Source: Planctomycetaceae bacterium
GTDB lineage: Bacteria; Planctomycetota; Planctomycetia; Planctomycetales; Planctomycetaceae
DNA length: 17,194 nt
Reading direction: 5' to 3'
NCBI GenBank assembly: GCA_029259875.1
Contig: JAJDEK010000068.1
Span: 1 to 17,194, forward strand
The position numbers and the translations under genes are program-made. How positions within the stretch are numbered: position 1 is the stretch's first letter; each line of letters starts with the position of its first letter. A model generated the notes under the pieces. That model worked only from the letters and a program-made list of their open reading frames with translations, searched no databases and had not been told where the DNA came from. Shown here piece after piece: positions 15,814 through 17,194 of the stretch.

Positions 15814-17194
15814 GTTTTTTTTCTATCATTCCTGATTCATTGGTCTTGGCGGCAGACGAAACGACTGCGTTTCGTTCTATCGAGTATGATACGCCCGAAT
15901 CAGGCTGGGGATGGATGCTACTACTGGGAGGTCTGTTTTTTGTTCTGGTGCTCTCTTTCCGGACCTCCTGGAAAGACTCTATCCAGCTCTCTCTTCCTTG
16001 GCGTTGCTGGTTGATCGGATTGAGACTCTGTGTATTAGTTGCTTTGATTATCATTGTTTTCAATCCACATGAACGAACACAGAAAATGTCATTTCGCCCA
16101 TCACGGGTGGCAGTGTTAATTGATACCTCGCTCTCAATGCGACATCCCAATCAACTGGTCTCTGCGAATACAAGCTCACCAGCCAATCGCACGGTTCCCA
16201 GTCGCATGCAGGCTGTAGAAAAATTGCTGACTGAGTCACCATTAATTAAAGATCTACAAAAAAAGCATCAAGTCAGTGTTTACACATTCGATCAAAATTT
16301 AACCGGGCCACATCATGTATTTCAACGGGAACAGGCCACGGAAATAGCCACTGATGTGAATACAGAGTCTAACACCGAAACTAAAACGATATCGAACATC
16401 GATTGGAACAGCCTCCTGCAACCCCAGGGACTGGAAACAAGGTTAGGAGAATTACTGGGACAGTTGATTCGAGAAATCAACGGTTCCACTCTTTCTGGCA
16501 TCATTATTGCCACCGATGGTGCATCGAATGCCGGTACCGATTTACTCACTGCCAATGAAGCAGCGAAGGAATCAAAAGTGCGTCTGATTACACTCGGTGT
16601 AGGAAGTCCCACGAAACCTGCAAATGTGCAAGTTTCGAAAATCATTGCCCCAACGGACGTGCAATTTGGTGACAGTTTTGAAATCACCGCGCTCCTACAG
16701 GCTGTGGGGATGCCAGGCAAAAACATTACAATTGAATTATTGAAAAAACTAGAGGGAGAAGCACAGCCCACAGTCGTCGACTCGCGCGATATTCTCCTCC
16801 CCACAGAAGAGGGGCTGCCTCTCGATGTGAAATTCGAACGCATCCCCAGTGAAGAAGGCGAAATTAGTTATGTGATTCGAGTGCGGGGAAATCAACTAGC
16901 GCAGGATGCCAACGCAATGGATAATGAACTGGAGCATTCGGTCAATGTTTTCAGTCGTCCTACGCGAGTTCTGATCCTAGCTGGTGGACCAATGCGTGAC
17001 TATCGTTTTACCCGCACGATGCTCTATCGACATCCTTCTATCAAGTCCGATGTCTGGTTGCAAACAGCGTCTCCTGGTGTCTCTCAGGATGCCGACCAAA
17101 TGTTATATGAATTTCCAGAACGAACGGCATTGTTTGAATATGACGTCATACTTGCCTTTGATGTGAATTGGGAACTTCTCTCACAAGAACAAAT
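15810..17194 (+). CDS. Second VWA-domain membrane protein, partial (cut by window end)
   Basis: 461 residues are visible and the frame is open to the last base. Two membrane spans (about 33-50 and 66-85) precede a VWA domain with MIDAS DTSLSM (105-110), a conserved-Thr candidate at 210 and ATDGASNAG (234-242). Residues about 268-380 look like an Ig-like/CARDB-type domain, and at 384 a Rossmann-like segment starts (PTRVLILAGGPMRDYRFTR, 384-402), continuing to LFEYDVILAFDVNWELLS. Large planctomycete VWA proteins with this order are usually about 800-900 residues, so roughly half may be missing. The ATG at 15810 overlaps the BatA-like stop as ATGA, with AGGTG seven bases upstream. Same operon as moxR; the parallel architecture to the preceding protein suggests both are clients or cofactors of the MoxR ATPase. 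Confidence 0.9.
   Translation, partial: MSFFSIIPDSLVLAADETTAFRSIEYDTPESGWGWMLLLGGLFFVLVLSFRTSWKDSIQLSLPWRCWLIGLRLCVLVALIIIVFNPHERTQKMSFRPSRVAVLIDTSLSMRHPNQLVSANTSSPANRTVPSRMQAVEKLLTESPLIKDLQKKHQVSVYTFDQNLTGPHHVFQREQATEIATDVNTESNTETKTISNIDWNSLLQPQGLETRLGELLGQLIREINGSTLSGIIIATDGASNAGTDLLTANEAAKESKVRLITLGVGSPTKPANVQVSKIIAPTDVQFGDSFEITALLQAVGMPGKNITIELLKKLEGEAQPTVVDSRDILLPTEEGLPLDVKFERIPSEEGEISYVIRVRGNQLAQDANAMDNELEHSVNVFSRPTRVLILAGGPMRDYRFTRTMLYRHPSIKSDVWLQTASPGVSQDADQMLYEFPERTALFEYDVILAFDVNWELLSQEQ

Noticed and set aside
15710..16150. A 146-codon minus-strand open frame
   Set aside because: It is antisense to the junction of the two VWA genes and has no recognisable domain.
16322..16843. A 173-codon minus-strand open frame
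   Set aside because: It lies fully inside the second VWA gene, whose plus-strand frame has coherent membrane spans and MIDAS motifs. The minus frame is Ser-rich shadow sequence.
1..17194. Search for CRISPR arrays, tRNA or rRNA genes, transposases, phage genes or toxin-antitoxin pairs
   Set aside because: None seen. All long frames are accounted for by the genes listed, and composition is even across the window, with no sign of a recent insertion.

Overview
The window looks like ordinary chromosome from a planctomycete, probably a moderate-GC Gimesia/Planctomyces-type member; the genus is a guess. The diagnosis rests on a DUF1549/DUF1553 protein followed directly by a DUF1501 protein with a twin-arginine-like leader, a secreted PQQ-type beta-propeller opening with a DWSQFRGPSG-like motif, and a MoxR / DUF58 / BatA-like / VWA operon. 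I see no insertion sequence, phage, CRISPR array, rRNA or tRNA.

Layout. Positions 1-792 (minus) hold the N-terminal 264 residues of an EF-G-like GTPase cut by the window edge. A 395-base gap rich in inverted repeats separates it from a co-directional gene at 1188-2549 (minus) for an unrecognised membrane protein with about eight spans. A divergent control region (2550-2778) leads to the plus-strand genes: DUF1549/DUF1553 (2779-4416) and DUF1501 (4420-5688) as a tight pair, the beta-propeller protein (5873-7147), prephenate dehydrogenase tyrA (7268-8143) and purL (8269-11184). After a 348-base gap comes the operon moxR-type AAA+ ATPase (11533-12609), DUF58 (12575-13486), BatA-like VWA membrane protein (13546-15813) and a second VWA membrane protein (15810-17194, cut by the window end).

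How they fit. tyrA and purL are housekeeping biosynthesis (tyrosine and purines). The DUF1549/DUF1501 pair and the propeller are exported proteins of the kind that is greatly expanded in planctomycetes, with largely unknown roles. The last four genes look like one functional unit: a MoxR ATPase with a soluble DUF58 partner and two membrane-anchored VWA proteins that share a TM + VWA + Ig-like + Rossmann-like layout.

I did not find a clearly undescribed system. The points most worth a second look are the PurL with two PurS-like halves fused to its N-terminus, the EF-G-like protein with Tyr in place of the catalytic His, the cluster of inverted repeats at 889-1024, and the parallel architecture of the two VWA membrane proteins.
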